Origin: CAISTG01 sp964455185
GTDB taxonomy: Bacteria > Patescibacteriota > Patescibacteriia > 2-01-FULL-39-33
Direction of reading: 5' to 3'
Length of the DNA: 20,024 nt
NCBI GenBank assembly: GCA_964455185.1
Contig: CAYVUR010000013.1
Location: forward strand, 1 to 20,024
Positions 1 through 9,132 of the stretch are shown here, one piece after another. The notes below the pieces were generated by a model. That model had not been told where the DNA came from. It ran no database searches and saw only the letters and a program-made list of their open reading frames with translations. The position numbers were made by a program, and so were the translations under genes. Position 1 is the first letter of the stretch, and every line of letters starts with the position of its first letter.

Positions 1-378
1 TATTTTATCAAAATTAAAATCAATCATTTTGTCTCACCTATTAATTGGCTTCAATTTAGATTAGTAATTAATCAAGGAATTTCTTTCGGTCTTAAAATGC
101 CGCAATTTTTTATTTTTTTTATTTATGTTTTTTCTTTTTTTATTTTAACGGGTTTAATTATTTTTTATTGGAAAAAAAATATAGTTACTGGTTGGTTTTT
201 AAGTTCTTTAATGTTGTTAGGAGCTTTTTCTAATTTTATTGATCGCTTAAAATTTGGAGGAGTTATTGATTATATTGATGTTAGTTTTTTTACTATTTTT
301 AATTTGTCTGATGTTCTGATTTGTTGTTCTGTTATTTGTTTGATTTTCATTTATGGAATAGATAAAAATTTTGGTTAA
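1..378 (+). CDS. lspA: Signal peptidase II (lipoprotein signal peptidase), 5' end outside window
   Basis: This inner-membrane aspartic protease cleaves the signal peptide of diacylglyceryl-modified prolipoproteins. The frame is open from the first base of the window, and the conserved NxGxxFGL segment (residues 24-31 counted from base 1) lies upstream of the first ATG at 97, so that ATG is internal and the gene begins outside. The block SNFIDRL (77-83) precedes GGVIDY and FNLSD, which carry the two expected catalytic aspartates at 90 and 104. Hydrophobic stretches at about 34-52, 59-76 and 105-120 fit the last membrane helices. About 125 residues are present, so roughly 30-45 N-terminal residues of the usual 150-170 are missing. 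No protein in this window carries a clear lipobox, so its substrates lie elsewhere. The stop codon overlaps the predicted promoter of the next gene. Confidence 0.93.
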   Translation, partial: YFIKIKINHFVSPINWLQFRLVINQGISFGLKMPQFFIFFIYVFSFFILTGLIIFYWKKNIVTGWFLSSLMLLGAFSNFIDRLKFGGVIDYIDVSFFTIFNLSDVLICCSVICLIFIYGIDKNFG

Positions 379-400
379 ATGTTAATTTTTGTGTTATAAT
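371..400 (+). promoter_or_regulatory. Predicted sigma70-type promoter of the surface gene block
   Basis: TTGGTT (371-376), an 18-base spacer and an extended -10 TGTTATAAT (392-400). The start would be near 407, giving a leader of about 20 bases before the ATG at 428, with no Shine-Dalgarno match. The -35 overlaps the lspA stop codon. The same extended -10 recurs at 4291-4299 ahead of the S74 gene, which supports both calls. Confidence 0.6.
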
Positions 401-427
401 TAAAATGATAGTACCTAATATTTTGCT

Positions 428-1357
428 ATGAAATTTTTTAATTATTCGTTATTGTTTTTTTTCTTTTTATTATTTTTTCCTTTATCTGTTCAAGCGATAA
501 AAATTGATAATATATCTAATATTCCAGTTAGCGGTGATTTTTTATTAGAGAAAGGCAAGATAGAATTAATTTTGTCTCCCGGTCAATTAGCTAATGAAGA
601 AGTATCAATAATTAATCGTTCTGGTAAAAGATTAAAATTTCGTTTAGCAATAGAAGATATTTTTACTAGCAAAGATTACACGTCAGGGTTAATTTTTTCT
701 AATAATTTAGAAAGCCCTTATTCTTTACGTTCTTTTATTAAAGTTGATTTAAAAGATGATTATTTTTATTTAGATCATGGTCAAAAAGCAACAATTCCTA
801 TAAGTATCATGGTTCCTAATGGTATTGCAGTTGGAGGCCTTTATGGAGCGATAACTTTTATTGCTTCTGTTTCTAATGTTTCTAATATAAATTCTGAGCT
901 TAATGCTCGTTTATCATCTTTAATTTTTGTAACCATAAAGGAAAATGCTAAACCAGCAGGAAAGATAGATTCATTTATTTCTTTGCATAAAATTTTTTTA
1001 GGGATTCCAGCGGTTTTTGAAGTTGGATTTAGAAATGAAGGTAATATTATTTTATCGCCCAGTGGCAAACTAACGATTAGTTCTTTAATAGGAGGCAAAG
1101 ATAAAGAAATAGTTTTGGATCAATTTTATGTAATGCCAGAGTCTTCTCGTCATCAGAAATATTCTATAGATTTACCAAGCGGTTTATATAAAGCAAAGAT
1201 TGAACTTCAAACTCCAGAAATTTCTCTTATTAGTTCTGAGATATATTTTTGTGTTTTACCTGCTTTACATAAGATTGTTTTATTTATTTTAATTATTTTA
1301 AGTTTATTATCAGTTTTTTATTATTTTATTTTTAAGTTAAAAGTTATAAAAAGTTAA
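428..1357 (+). CDS. DUF916/WxL-interacting-like membrane-anchored surface protein
   Basis: The protein has an N-terminal signal peptide (about 1-23, ending SVQA), an extracellular part of two beta domains, and one C-terminal membrane helix (about 281-303) followed by a short basic tail. Residues about 35-170 (LSPGQ, then a PNGIAVGGLYGAI block) resemble DUF916, and about 175-275 resemble DUF3324. In Firmicutes these two domains form the peptidoglycan- and partner-binding halves of WxL-interacting proteins. The family assignment comes from motif resemblance only. Ten bases separate it from the next surface gene, so the two are probably co-transcribed. It likely sits on the outer face of the membrane and scaffolds or binds other surface proteins. 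No Shine-Dalgarno sequence precedes the ATG. A more general immunoglobulin-like adhesin is the main alternative. Confidence 0.75.
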   Translation: MKFFNYSLLFFFFLLFFPLSVQAIKIDNISNIPVSGDFLLEKGKIELILSPGQLANEEVSIINRSGKRLKFRLAIEDIFTSKDYTSGLIFSNNLESPYSLRSFIKVDLKDDYFYLDHGQKATIPISIMVPNGIAVGGLYGAITFIASVSNVSNINSELNARLSSLIFVTIKENAKPAGKIDSFISLHKIFLGIPAVFEVGFRNEGNIILSPSGKLTISSLIGGKDKEIVLDQFYVMPESSRHQKYSIDLPSGLYKAKIELQTPEISLISSEIYFCVLPALHKIVLFILIILSLLSVFYYFIFKLKVIKS

Positions 1358-1367
1358 TAAATATAAA

Positions 1368-4205
1368 ATGAAAAAATTTCAATTAAGTTTAATATTAGCA
1401 ATTTTTATTTTACTTCTAACAGCTGTACCTGTTTTAGCTTATGTTATGTCTTCAACTAATTATCAAATTGAAATTGATTCAATTAATTTTGGTGGTGGTT
1501 TAGGTAATTCAGTTAATTATAATCTTGAAAGCACTATGGGAGAAATTGGTACAGGTTATATTTCCTCAGCTTCTTATTTCGGTTCAATAGGTTATTTACA
1601 ATCAAGTAGCAGTACTATACCTTCTTTTTGTGATAATGATGGCACTTGTGAGCCAGCCAACGGAGAAACTACAACAAATTGCCCTAATGATTGTACAGTT
1701 CCTGTTTGTAATTATAATAATATTTGTGAGCCAGCCAACGGAGAAACTTCTGTTAATTGTTCAGATTGTCAGGGAGGTGGCGGTGGCGGTGGCGGTTCAA
1801 TTATTTGTAATTATAATAATATTTGTGAGCCAGCCAACGGAGAAACTTCTGTTAATTGTTCAGATTGTCAAGTTCAATCTACTACTACACCTACAACCAC
1901 TGAAACTTTTTTAATTTCTAATATTATCGCTAGATCTGTAACCACTTCTAGTGCTGAAATAATTTGGGAAACTAATCGTAATGCTATTTGTGGTTTAAGT
2001 TGGGGATTAACCACTGATTATTTATCTGGTTCTTCTGCTGGTTTAGATTTTTTCTTTAATCATGTTAGACCAATAACTAATTTACAAGCGTCATCTACTT
2101 ATCATTATAAAATTTTTTGCCAAGACGAGAATGGCAGTACTACTGAATCTTTTGATAATATTTTTACTACTCTTTCTGGTCCAGATGAAATTGCTCCGGG
2201 AAATATCATTGGTTTAAGAAGCATACCCGGTGATCGTAAAATTTCTTTATTTTGGACTAATCCGTCTGATTATGATTTTGCTGGAGTAATAATTAGACGC
2301 TCAACTAATTTTTATCCGACATTAAATAGTGGAATAGAAGTTTATAATGGTACAGGTAATAGCGTAGGTAATGGCGAAGTTTTTTTTGATGATTTAGGAT
2401 TAATTAATGGAGTTTTATATTACTATTCAGTTTTTGCTTATGATACTTCTGGTAATTTTGCTTCAGGAGCAGCTACTATTGGAAGGCCTTTTGAGGTAGA
2501 AATTGTTACTACTACTCCTCCAACTTCTACTCCGCCGGAAATACCTTCTACTTCTACGCCACCGGGAACACTCCCAACTACTACACCACCAGAAATACCA
2601 TCAACTTCTACTATACCAGAAATTCCCACAACAACTACTTTATTAAACATTGATCAAGATTTATTTTTTAAAGATTTTGATTTTAGTCAAAATGGATTAT
2701 TTTTTGAAGTTAAACAAGATCAAGTTGATGTTAATTTAGGCAGTCAGTTAAATATAAGTTTAAAACAATCTAAAATTATTCCGGGAACAGAAAGAATGAT
2801 TCTTTATTTTTCTACTAAAGATGGAATAGAAACATATCTTTTTGTTTATAATCCTTCATTACAAAATTATTCAGTTTCATTACCTTTACCTAATGAAATT
2901 GATAAATATAATGTTAAAATAATTTTGTTAGATAGTAATAATAATAAAATTAAAGAAATAACTGGTTGGATTAAATTAAAGTCTCAAGAACCTATTATTG
3001 ATAAAATATCTAATAAAATATCTCAGACTGTAATTCAATCAGTTGAAGTTTTTTATGATACAATTAAACCTATAAATAATTTTGCTAAATCTGATACTGG
3101 TAAAACTTTAGCAGGAGTTACTGTAGGAGTTTCAACGATTAATTTATTTTTTGCTGTACCTTGGTGGAATTGGTATTTTTTACAATTTTTATTTACTCAA
3201 CCTTTTATTTTATTCTTTTCCAAAAGACGAAAGGGTTGGGGAACAGTTTATAATAGTATAACTAAAAAACCAGTTGATTTAGCTTTAGTTCGTCTTTATG
3301 ATGCAAAAACTGATCAACTAATAAAATCTCGAGTAACTGATGCAAATGGCCGATACATATTTTTAGTTGATGAAGGAGATTATTATTTACAAGTACAAAA
3401 GCCGGGATTTGATTTTCCTTCTAAACTTTTAAATAATACTAAAGAAGATGATTCATATGTAGATCTTTATTATGGTGAGAAATTTTCTGTAAAAACAGGA
3501 GAAAAAGGTGTAATTACAGCTAATATCCCAATTGATCAACAAGAAGTTAATTTAACTGATAAGGAAATTCTTAAAAAACATTTTAAATTTAGAAGTTTAT
3601 GGCGTTTAAGTTATCTTGGACCTATTTTTGCAACAGTTTATTTTATTGTTTTTCCTTCTATTTTTTCGGGATTATTAGCAGTCTTACATTTTATATTATT
3701 ATTACTATTTTATCGCTTATCAGAATGGAAGAAACCAAAAAGCTGGGGTAGAGTTTATGAACAAGGAACAAAAAAACCATTGCCTAAAACTATTACTAGA
3801 ATATTTTCTCCAGAGTATAATAGAATGCTTGAATTTTATGTAACTGATAATCGTGGGCGTTATGGATTTTTAACTGGAAGCAATAAGTATTATATTACTG
3901 CTGATAAAGAAGGATATAATTCTATTAAAACAGATATTATTGATTTATCTAAAAATAAATCTTCTGATTTTATAATAAATCAAGATTTAGCTCTTTCTAA
4001 ATTAGAAAATGCTAATTTAAGTAATAATTCTAAAGAAAATGAAGATATTTTAGAAAAAGAAACTTTTAATAAAGAACAGGAAATTGAAACATCTACTTCT
4101 AATTTAGAAGAAAATAATCTTGTAATTAAAGATAAAGAACAAATTAAAGAACAGGTAAATAATGAAGATAATATCGTTCCTCCATCAGAAAATATTTTTG
4201 GTTAG
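1368..4205 (+). CDS. Large multidomain surface protein: Cys-rich repeats, two FN3-like domains, membrane segments, two carboxypeptidase-regulatory-like domains
   Basis: The order is: signal peptide (1-24); a Gly/Ser/Asn-rich start; three cysteine modules of the CxxxxxCEPANGE type (about 88-167), the last two separated by a glycine run; an FN3-like domain (about 180-268); a second FN3-like domain (about 273-369); a Thr/Pro/Ser linker (375-425) built of near-repeats of STSTPPEIP; a further beta domain (435-560); a hydrophobic stretch (about 579-618); a carboxypeptidase-regulatory-like domain (622-705, containing VTDANGRYIFLV); a hydrophobic pair (about 749-784); a second such domain (790-865, VTDNRGRYGFL); and a low-complexity acidic tail (866-945). 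Two copies of the last domain, each behind a membrane segment and a WG motif, suggest an internal duplication. An adhesin or envelope-spanning scaffold is a reasonable guess. Enzyme motifs are absent and the exact function is unknown. It ends in TAG, just before a terminator. Confidence 0.8.
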   Translation: MKKFQLSLILAIFILLLTAVPVLAYVMSSTNYQIEIDSINFGGGLGNSVNYNLESTMGEIGTGYISSASYFGSIGYLQSSSSTIPSFCDNDGTCEPANGETTTNCPNDCTVPVCNYNNICEPANGETSVNCSDCQGGGGGGGGSIICNYNNICEPANGETSVNCSDCQVQSTTTPTTTETFLISNIIARSVTTSSAEIIWETNRNAICGLSWGLTTDYLSGSSAGLDFFFNHVRPITNLQASSTYHYKIFCQDENGSTTESFDNIFTTLSGPDEIAPGNIIGLRSIPGDRKISLFWTNPSDYDFAGVIIRRSTNFYPTLNSGIEVYNGTGNSVGNGEVFFDDLGLINGVLYYYSVFAYDTSGNFASGAATIGRPFEVEIVTTTPPTSTPPEIPSTSTPPGTLPTTTPPEIPSTSTIPEIPTTTTLLNIDQDLFFKDFDFSQNGLFFEVKQDQVDVNLGSQLNISLKQSKIIPGTERMILYFSTKDGIETYLFVYNPSLQNYSVSLPLPNEIDKYNVKIILLDSNNNKIKEITGWIKLKSQEPIIDKISNKISQTVIQSVEVFYDTIKPINNFAKSDTGKTLAGVTVGVSTINLFFAVPWWNWYFLQFLFTQPFILFFSKRRKGWGTVYNSITKKPVDLALVRLYDAKTDQLIKSRVTDANGRYIFLVDEGDYYLQVQKPGFDFPSKLLNNTKEDDSYVDLYYGEKFSVKTGEKGVITANIPIDQQEVNLTDKEILKKHFKFRSLWRLSYLGPIFATVYFIVFPSIFSGLLAVLHFILLLLFYRLSEWKKPKSWGRVYEQGTKKPLPKTITRIFSPEYNRMLEFYVTDNRGRYGFLTGSNKYYITADKEGYNSIKTDIIDLSKNKSSDFIINQDLALSKLENANLSNNSKENEDILEKETFNKEQEIETSTSNLEENNLVIKDKEQIKEQVNNEDNIVPPSENIFG
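1705..1870 (+). repeat. Perfect 67-base coding repeat, two copies 99 bases apart
   Basis: Bases 1705-1771 and 1804-1870 are identical and encode the cysteine module with core ICEPANGETSVNCSDC. A third, diverged copy shares TGTGAGCCAGCCAACGGAGA at 1647-1666. A poly-glycine codon run (1773-1793) lies between the two identical copies. Perfect identity including third codon positions indicates recent duplication or conversion. The repeat core is richer in GC than the surrounding gene. Confidence 0.9.
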
Positions 4206-4242
4206 TTTAATTATTTTTTTAATAATAAATTATTTAAAAGAT

Positions 4243-4276
4243 AAAACAAGAATAATGTGGATAAATTTCTTGTTTT
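4243..4276 (+). terminator. Intrinsic terminator after the FN3 surface gene
   Basis: A perfect 10-bp stem AAAACAAGAA / TTCTTGTTTT with a 14-base loop, followed by AATTTAATT. It is AT-rich and therefore of moderate strength. Its 3' arm overlaps the -35 box of the next promoter. Confidence 0.6.
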
Positions 4277-4299
4277 AATTTAATTATTTCTGTTATAAT
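4270..4299 (+). promoter_or_regulatory. Predicted promoter of the S74 fibre gene
   Basis: TTGTTT (4270-4275), an 18-base spacer and an extended -10 TGTTATAAT (4291-4299), the same arrangement as at 371-400. The start would be near 4306, giving a leader of about 39 bases. The -35 lies within the 3' arm of the preceding terminator. Confidence 0.6.
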
Positions 4300-4344
4300 A
4301 TATACAAATAATTCTGATAAAATAGAAGAAAATATATTGAAAGG

Positions 4345-7300
4345 ATGACAAAAAAGCACAAAAAATTTTTTAGTAATCTAAATAGATTAAATTTTTTTAG
4401 TTTAGTTTTTCTGTTGTTTTTATTTATTTTATTTATCCCAGTTATAAGTTTTGCTGCTTTTCCAGAAGTAATTAACTATCAAGGTAAATTAATGGATAGT
4501 TCAGGAAATCTTGTAGCTGATGATTCTTATAACATGCGTTTTAGATTGTGTGCTGATAGTGATTGCGCTTCTGTTTTATATGATGAATCTTGGGTTGATA
4601 GTAACAAAGTAGCTGTTACTAATGGTTTATTTTCTGTTTTAATTGGTTCAGTTTCTTCTACTCTTGATTCAGTTGATTTTAATCAAGATACTTATTTAGA
4701 AGTTTCTATTGGTGGCACGGGAGTTCCTTCTTGGGAAGTTCTTACTCCTAGAAAAAAATTAGGAGCCGTTCCTAATGCTTTAAATGCTCAAAAATTTGGC
4801 GGCTTAGCCACTTCCTCCTTTCTTCGTTCTGATACTACTAATACTTCATCAATAATTAATAATTTAACCTCAACTAACATTTTTAGTAATAATGCTTCCA
4901 TTACTTCAGTTACTTCTACTAATTTATTTACAGCAGTAATTAATGCTTTAAGTGCTATCATTGATAATTTAACCGCTAGTCTGGCTAATATTACAACTTT
5001 AGTTTTTGATACTGCCACAGGTAATAATTTAGCGACGACTAATCTTAATGTAACTTCTACTGCTTCTATTAAAGATTTAAATGCTTCTTCTTCTGTAGTT
5101 GTTAATTCCACTTCAACTAATTTTTATTCCTCTAATGCTGTTATTACTGGAGGAACAATTGCTTCCTCTACTATTTCTGGGCTTACAGTTACTAATTTTG
5201 CTTCTCCTAACATTTCTCAATGGACTAATGACGCAGGTTATCTTACTTCTTATGTTGAAACTGACCCGTTGTTTATGGCCGCTTCTACCTCACTGCCATA
5301 TCAACCAATTGGCTCTTATTTAACCACTGAAACTGACCCGATATGGAGTGCAGTTTCTTCAAGTTATTTAACTATTGTTGACGCTTCCTCTACTTATTTA
5401 GCTATTAATGCCGCTTCTACTACATTATGGGATACGGCTTATGGTATAGTTATAGCTTCTTCAAGTAATTGGGAAAGTTTCTATAATACCCCCTCAACTC
5501 GCATCACTGCTGGTACTGGTTTAACTTGGGATGGTAATACTCTTAATGAAATTTTTTGGTCAGATAATGGAGTAGCTTTAACTCCTGCTACTTCAAGCAG
5601 AGGTTTAACTATAAATGGAACAACTTCTTTGGCTACTACTACTATTAGTGGTAATTTAGGCATTGGAACAGTTAATCCTCAAACGGCTTTAGAGGTTATA
5701 GGAACTTCAACTTTAGATAAAGCTGTTATTGGTTATGGTTCTATTATTGGTAATTATATTAATGGTAGTTCTAATAATAATTATTTAACTATTAATGAAT
5801 TTAATTTGGGTGGCGGCCTTATTAAAGCGCCATATCAAACGAGTTATATGTATTATGACTCCATCTCATCAACAATAAAAAATATTAATAATTTTGAATA
5901 TGGATTAGGTATAGTAAATAACTTAGATTTAGGTGGGGCCTATTCTATTTTTGGTATTTATAATGATTATGACGTTTCAAATAATTTAAGTAATTTAATT
6001 TTTGATGAAAAAATTAATGATAATCAAGCAAATTTTATTTTTAATGGTAATATATCAGTGGGAGCGACCAGTAACCAAAATTATTATAAATCATTACAAA
6101 AAATAGCAGATAATTTAGAGTTGCCTCACAAACTACGCAATCTTTATATAGCTGACCATTATGTTTATGCAGTAACTTATGCTACTAATAGTGTTGATTC
6201 TTTTAGAATTATAGATATTGCTGACCCGGCTCATCCTAAAGTAGTTGGCGGAGCAGGACTAACAGGATTAGTGCTTTCTGATGCTAAAAGAGTTTGGGCT
6301 AGCGGTAATTATGCTTATATTCTTTATAATGCTACAGGCGGTATAGATAATCCTTTTAGAATTATAGATATATCTGATAAATCTAATCCTCGTGTTATAA
6401 GTGGAGAGAATTTACATATTACTGGCATTGGTGGTAGCGCAGGTCAACCTTTTTATATATCAGGAAAATATGCTTATATCATGGGATATGATTCTATGCA
6501 TATTATAGATATTTCTGACCCCTATAATCCAAAATTAGTTTCAACACTTAATAATGTAGGAGATACTAATTGGGATATTAAAGTTGTTGGCGATTATGCT
6601 TATGTTTGTAGTAGAAAAATAATTGGTGGAGAGGCCAATCCTTTAACAATTGTAAACATTAAAGACAAGACTAATCCCTTTATTGTAAAAGAATTAACTA
6701 TTCCTGATTTAGATACTAGTACTAATTTGTGTTGGTCTTTAGATGTTTCTGGTGGTTATGTTTATTTGGGTATGGGGACTTTAGGAATGAATTCTTCAAC
6801 AGAGTCATTTAGAATTGTTGATGTCTCTAATCCTAATAATCCTGTAGTTAAAGGTGGTAGAGATATTGGCACAAATAGTAATCCTGATTTAGCTTTGCCA
6901 GAATCATATTCAGCTTTTAATTACGTTAAAGCATTAGGTAATCGTTTATATGCTACTACTTGGTGGGGCGACTTTTTAGTAATAGATATTTCTTCATCTA
7001 CTAATCCAGAAATAATAAGTAAAACAAGCATAATAGATGGTGGAACAAATATGGATCCATTGACCTTTGATTTTAATGGTAATTATGTAGCTATTGGTTA
7101 TGCTCCGATTTTACCTTCTTACACAACCTCAACAGATTATTTTAGAATTTTTAAAATGACTGGAGTAGATACTTTAAGTGGACACGCTGATGCTTTTTCT
7201 GCTGGTTCATTACAAGTATTAAACAACGCTGTCTTTAATCAAAGGTTAACGGTTTGGGACAGTTTGGAGATAGGTAGTGGCGGTCTTTATTCTCAAGGAC

Positions 7301-9042
7301 CAATTGCAGTCATGGCAACTAATACTCCTAATTATTTTGGTGGCTCATTAAATATCGGCACTACTTCATCAACGGGATATAAATTATCAGTTTTTGCTTC
7401 TAATACTACTGATTATTTAATTCAAGTTGCTACCTCAACTAATTCAGGTATTTTTGAAATTAGAAACGATGGTATAGGTAGATTTGGTGGAGATTTAATT
7501 ATTGGTGGTAATTCTACTGTTAATGGAAATTTAATTGTTTCTGGTACAGGAACTTCTACTATTGCTGGTAATTTACAAATTGCTCAAGGTAAGGTTTTAC
7601 AAGTAGAAACCATAACTGCTTATAGTCCGCTTAATATTAATACCGGTATGATAGTAAATGGTAATGTTACTACTACCGGAACTTTTACTGTTAATACTGG
7701 TAATGTTTCTAATATTAAAACATCACAACACACTTGGGATCTTGGTGGTGGTATTGTTTTTAATTTGCCGATGTTAGAAGGGACTATAGAAGATGTGTCT
7801 TCTGCTGGCTTATTGCCTAATAATATTCTTACAGTAAAAGATTACTTAGGTATTATTGATGTTAGTAATTCTGGTCATCCTGGAGTAATGTTTTCAGCTA
7901 ATAATATTAGTAATGGCAATATAACTTTAACTGCTGATTTTGTTAGCTCAACTTTGATGGTTAGTGGTAATTTAAGTCAAAATATTTATGATTATAATGA
8001 TAATACTTATTGGGATTTAGGTTTAGAAACTACTCCTTGGAATAATCTTTGGCTTCGAGGAAATGCTAGTATTCTCACTCTTGATACTAATGGTGCGGTA
8101 TATTCTAATAATGGTGTATTAACTAATGTTAATCCTTCTTCAGGTTCTTATAAACACGATATAGCTTCTACCACTCTAAATATTGATGCTTTATTGGGTT
8201 TACAAGTTAAGTCTTTTGTTTGGAATAATAATAATCAACCTGATTTTGGTCTTATTGCAGAAGAAGTTAAAGAAGCTCTGCCAGAACTTTATTTAGAAGA
8301 TGGCACTACTAAAGGTTATCGAGCAGATCATTTACCTTTTTATCTTTTACAAATAGCTCAAAGACAAGAATCAGAAATTAAATCAATTAAAAATACTTTA
8401 TCTGTAACTGAATTAAATACAGATGATAAAAATTTAACTGTTACTGAAGCTCAAACTTTCACTGGCACAATTATTGTTATTGGTGAAGCAGGATTTAAAT
8501 CTAAAGTTACTTTTGGCGATCATGTTTATTTCACTAAGGATGCCGCTGGAATCGCTGTTATTCAATCAGGGGCCACTTCAACAGAAATAAAATTTTCTAA
8601 ACCTTATGAAACTGCTCCAATTATTACTATAACACCTAAGAAAAAATTATCAGGAGTAAGTTGGTGGGTAGAAAACGAAACTTCAGAAGGATTTATAATT
8701 GCTATTGATCCTACTATAGAACAAGAAATTCAATTTAATTGGCATGCTGTAGCCGTTGATTCTTCTGATTCCGATACTATTAATGAATCAAATATTAAAG
8801 AATCAAGTTCTACTAATGAAGAAGTTTCCAATTCCGAAAATTCAACAGAAACAGTTTTAGAATCGTCAACTTCAGATGTTACTATAGAAAATCAACCATC
8901 TAATAATGATATTAATACAGATTTATTAAATACAGAACAAACTGAAGAAACAGAAAATTCTAATAATTCATTAATCGATGAATCAACTCCAGAAGAAACT
9001 GAGACAACAGATAATTTATCATCACCAGATTTAGTTAATTAA
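4345..9042 (+). CDS. Giant secreted fibre protein with LVIVD propeller and self-cleaving peptidase S74 chaperone domain
   Basis: After a basic start and signal peptide (about 1-37, ending SFAA) comes a beta domain typical of S74 fibre proteins (about 38-150), then long Ser/Thr/Asn-rich repetitive shaft sequence (150-590) with two ETDP motifs. Residues about 595-940 hold seven LVIVD-like repeats (for example FRIIDISD, MHIIDISDP, FRIVDVSNP), expected to fold as a beta-propeller. More shaft follows (950-1255), including NIGTTSSTGYKLSV. The S74 intramolecular chaperone domain (about 1263-1350) contains the Ser1265/Lys1270 pair in the usual S-x4-K spacing, then DFGLIAEEVKEALPEL. A coiled coil, an extra beta domain (about 1412-1470) and an acidic Ser/Thr/Glu tail (1475-1565) end the protein. 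S74 domains trimerise fibres and then cleave themselves off. Attachment to host cells or surfaces is an inference. The AAAGG before the ATG is too close to be a normal ribosome site, but the start fits the signal peptide. Confidence 0.88.
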   Translation: MTKKHKKFFSNLNRLNFFSLVFLLFLFILFIPVISFAAFPEVINYQGKLMDSSGNLVADDSYNMRFRLCADSDCASVLYDESWVDSNKVAVTNGLFSVLIGSVSSTLDSVDFNQDTYLEVSIGGTGVPSWEVLTPRKKLGAVPNALNAQKFGGLATSSFLRSDTTNTSSIINNLTSTNIFSNNASITSVTSTNLFTAVINALSAIIDNLTASLANITTLVFDTATGNNLATTNLNVTSTASIKDLNASSSVVVNSTSTNFYSSNAVITGGTIASSTISGLTVTNFASPNISQWTNDAGYLTSYVETDPLFMAASTSLPYQPIGSYLTTETDPIWSAVSSSYLTIVDASSTYLAINAASTTLWDTAYGIVIASSSNWESFYNTPSTRITAGTGLTWDGNTLNEIFWSDNGVALTPATSSRGLTINGTTSLATTTISGNLGIGTVNPQTALEVIGTSTLDKAVIGYGSIIGNYINGSSNNNYLTINEFNLGGGLIKAPYQTSYMYYDSISSTIKNINNFEYGLGIVNNLDLGGAYSIFGIYNDYDVSNNLSNLIFDEKINDNQANFIFNGNISVGATSNQNYYKSLQKIADNLELPHKLRNLYIADHYVYAVTYATNSVDSFRIIDIADPAHPKVVGGAGLTGLVLSDAKRVWASGNYAYILYNATGGIDNPFRIIDISDKSNPRVISGENLHITGIGGSAGQPFYISGKYAYIMGYDSMHIIDISDPYNPKLVSTLNNVGDTNWDIKVVGDYAYVCSRKIIGGEANPLTIVNIKDKTNPFIVKELTIPDLDTSTNLCWSLDVSGGYVYLGMGTLGMNSSTESFRIVDVSNPNNPVVKGGRDIGTNSNPDLALPESYSAFNYVKALGNRLYATTWWGDFLVIDISSSTNPEIISKTSIIDGGTNMDPLTFDFNGNYVAIGYAPILPSYTTSTDYFRIFKMTGVDTLSGHADAFSAGSLQVLNNAVFNQRLTVWDSLEIGSGGLYSQGPIAVMATNTPNYFGGSLNIGTTSSTGYKLSVFASNTTDYLIQVATSTNSGIFEIRNDGIGRFGGDLIIGGNSTVNGNLIVSGTGTSTIAGNLQIAQGKVLQVETITAYSPLNINTGMIVNGNVTTTGTFTVNTGNVSNIKTSQHTWDLGGGIVFNLPMLEGTIEDVSSAGLLPNNILTVKDYLGIIDVSNSGHPGVMFSANNISNGNITLTADFVSSTLMVSGNLSQNIYDYNDNTYWDLGLETTPWNNLWLRGNASILTLDTNGAVYSNNGVLTNVNPSSGSYKHDIASTTLNIDALLGLQVKSFVWNNNNQPDFGLIAEEVKEALPELYLEDGTTKGYRADHLPFYLLQIAQRQESEIKSIKNTLSVTELNTDDKNLTVTEAQTFTGTIIVIGEAGFKSKVTFGDHVYFTKDAAGIAVIQSGATSTEIKFSKPYETAPIITITPKKKLSGVSWWVENETSEGFIIAIDPTIEQEIQFNWHAVAVDSSDSDTINESNIKESSSTNEEVSNSENSTETVLESSTSDVTIENQPSNNDINTDLLNTEQTEETENSNNSLIDESTPEETETTDNLSSPDLVN

Positions 9043-9097
9043 TGTTGAATTAATTTGAAAATTAAAATTAAATAAAATAATTTTTTAAATAAAATAG

Positions 9098-9132
9098 GGA
9101 AATTATGAAGTCTTGCTAATTTTCCGTTTTTT
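9098..9132 (+). terminator. Probable intrinsic terminator after the S74 gene
   Basis: GGAAATT (9098-9104) pairs with AATTTTCC (9118-9125) with one bulged T and a 13-base loop, followed by G and six T. The short stem makes this a moderate call. Confidence 0.5.

Noticed and set aside
97..378. ATG at 97 as the start of a separate small membrane protein
   Set aside because: The frame is open upstream to base 1 and carries the conserved LspA segment NQGISFGL before this ATG, so it is internal to lspA.
1629..1870. Spaced repeats as a possible CRISPR array
   Set aside because: The repeats are in frame, encode a cysteine module and number only two exact copies; there are no cas genes.
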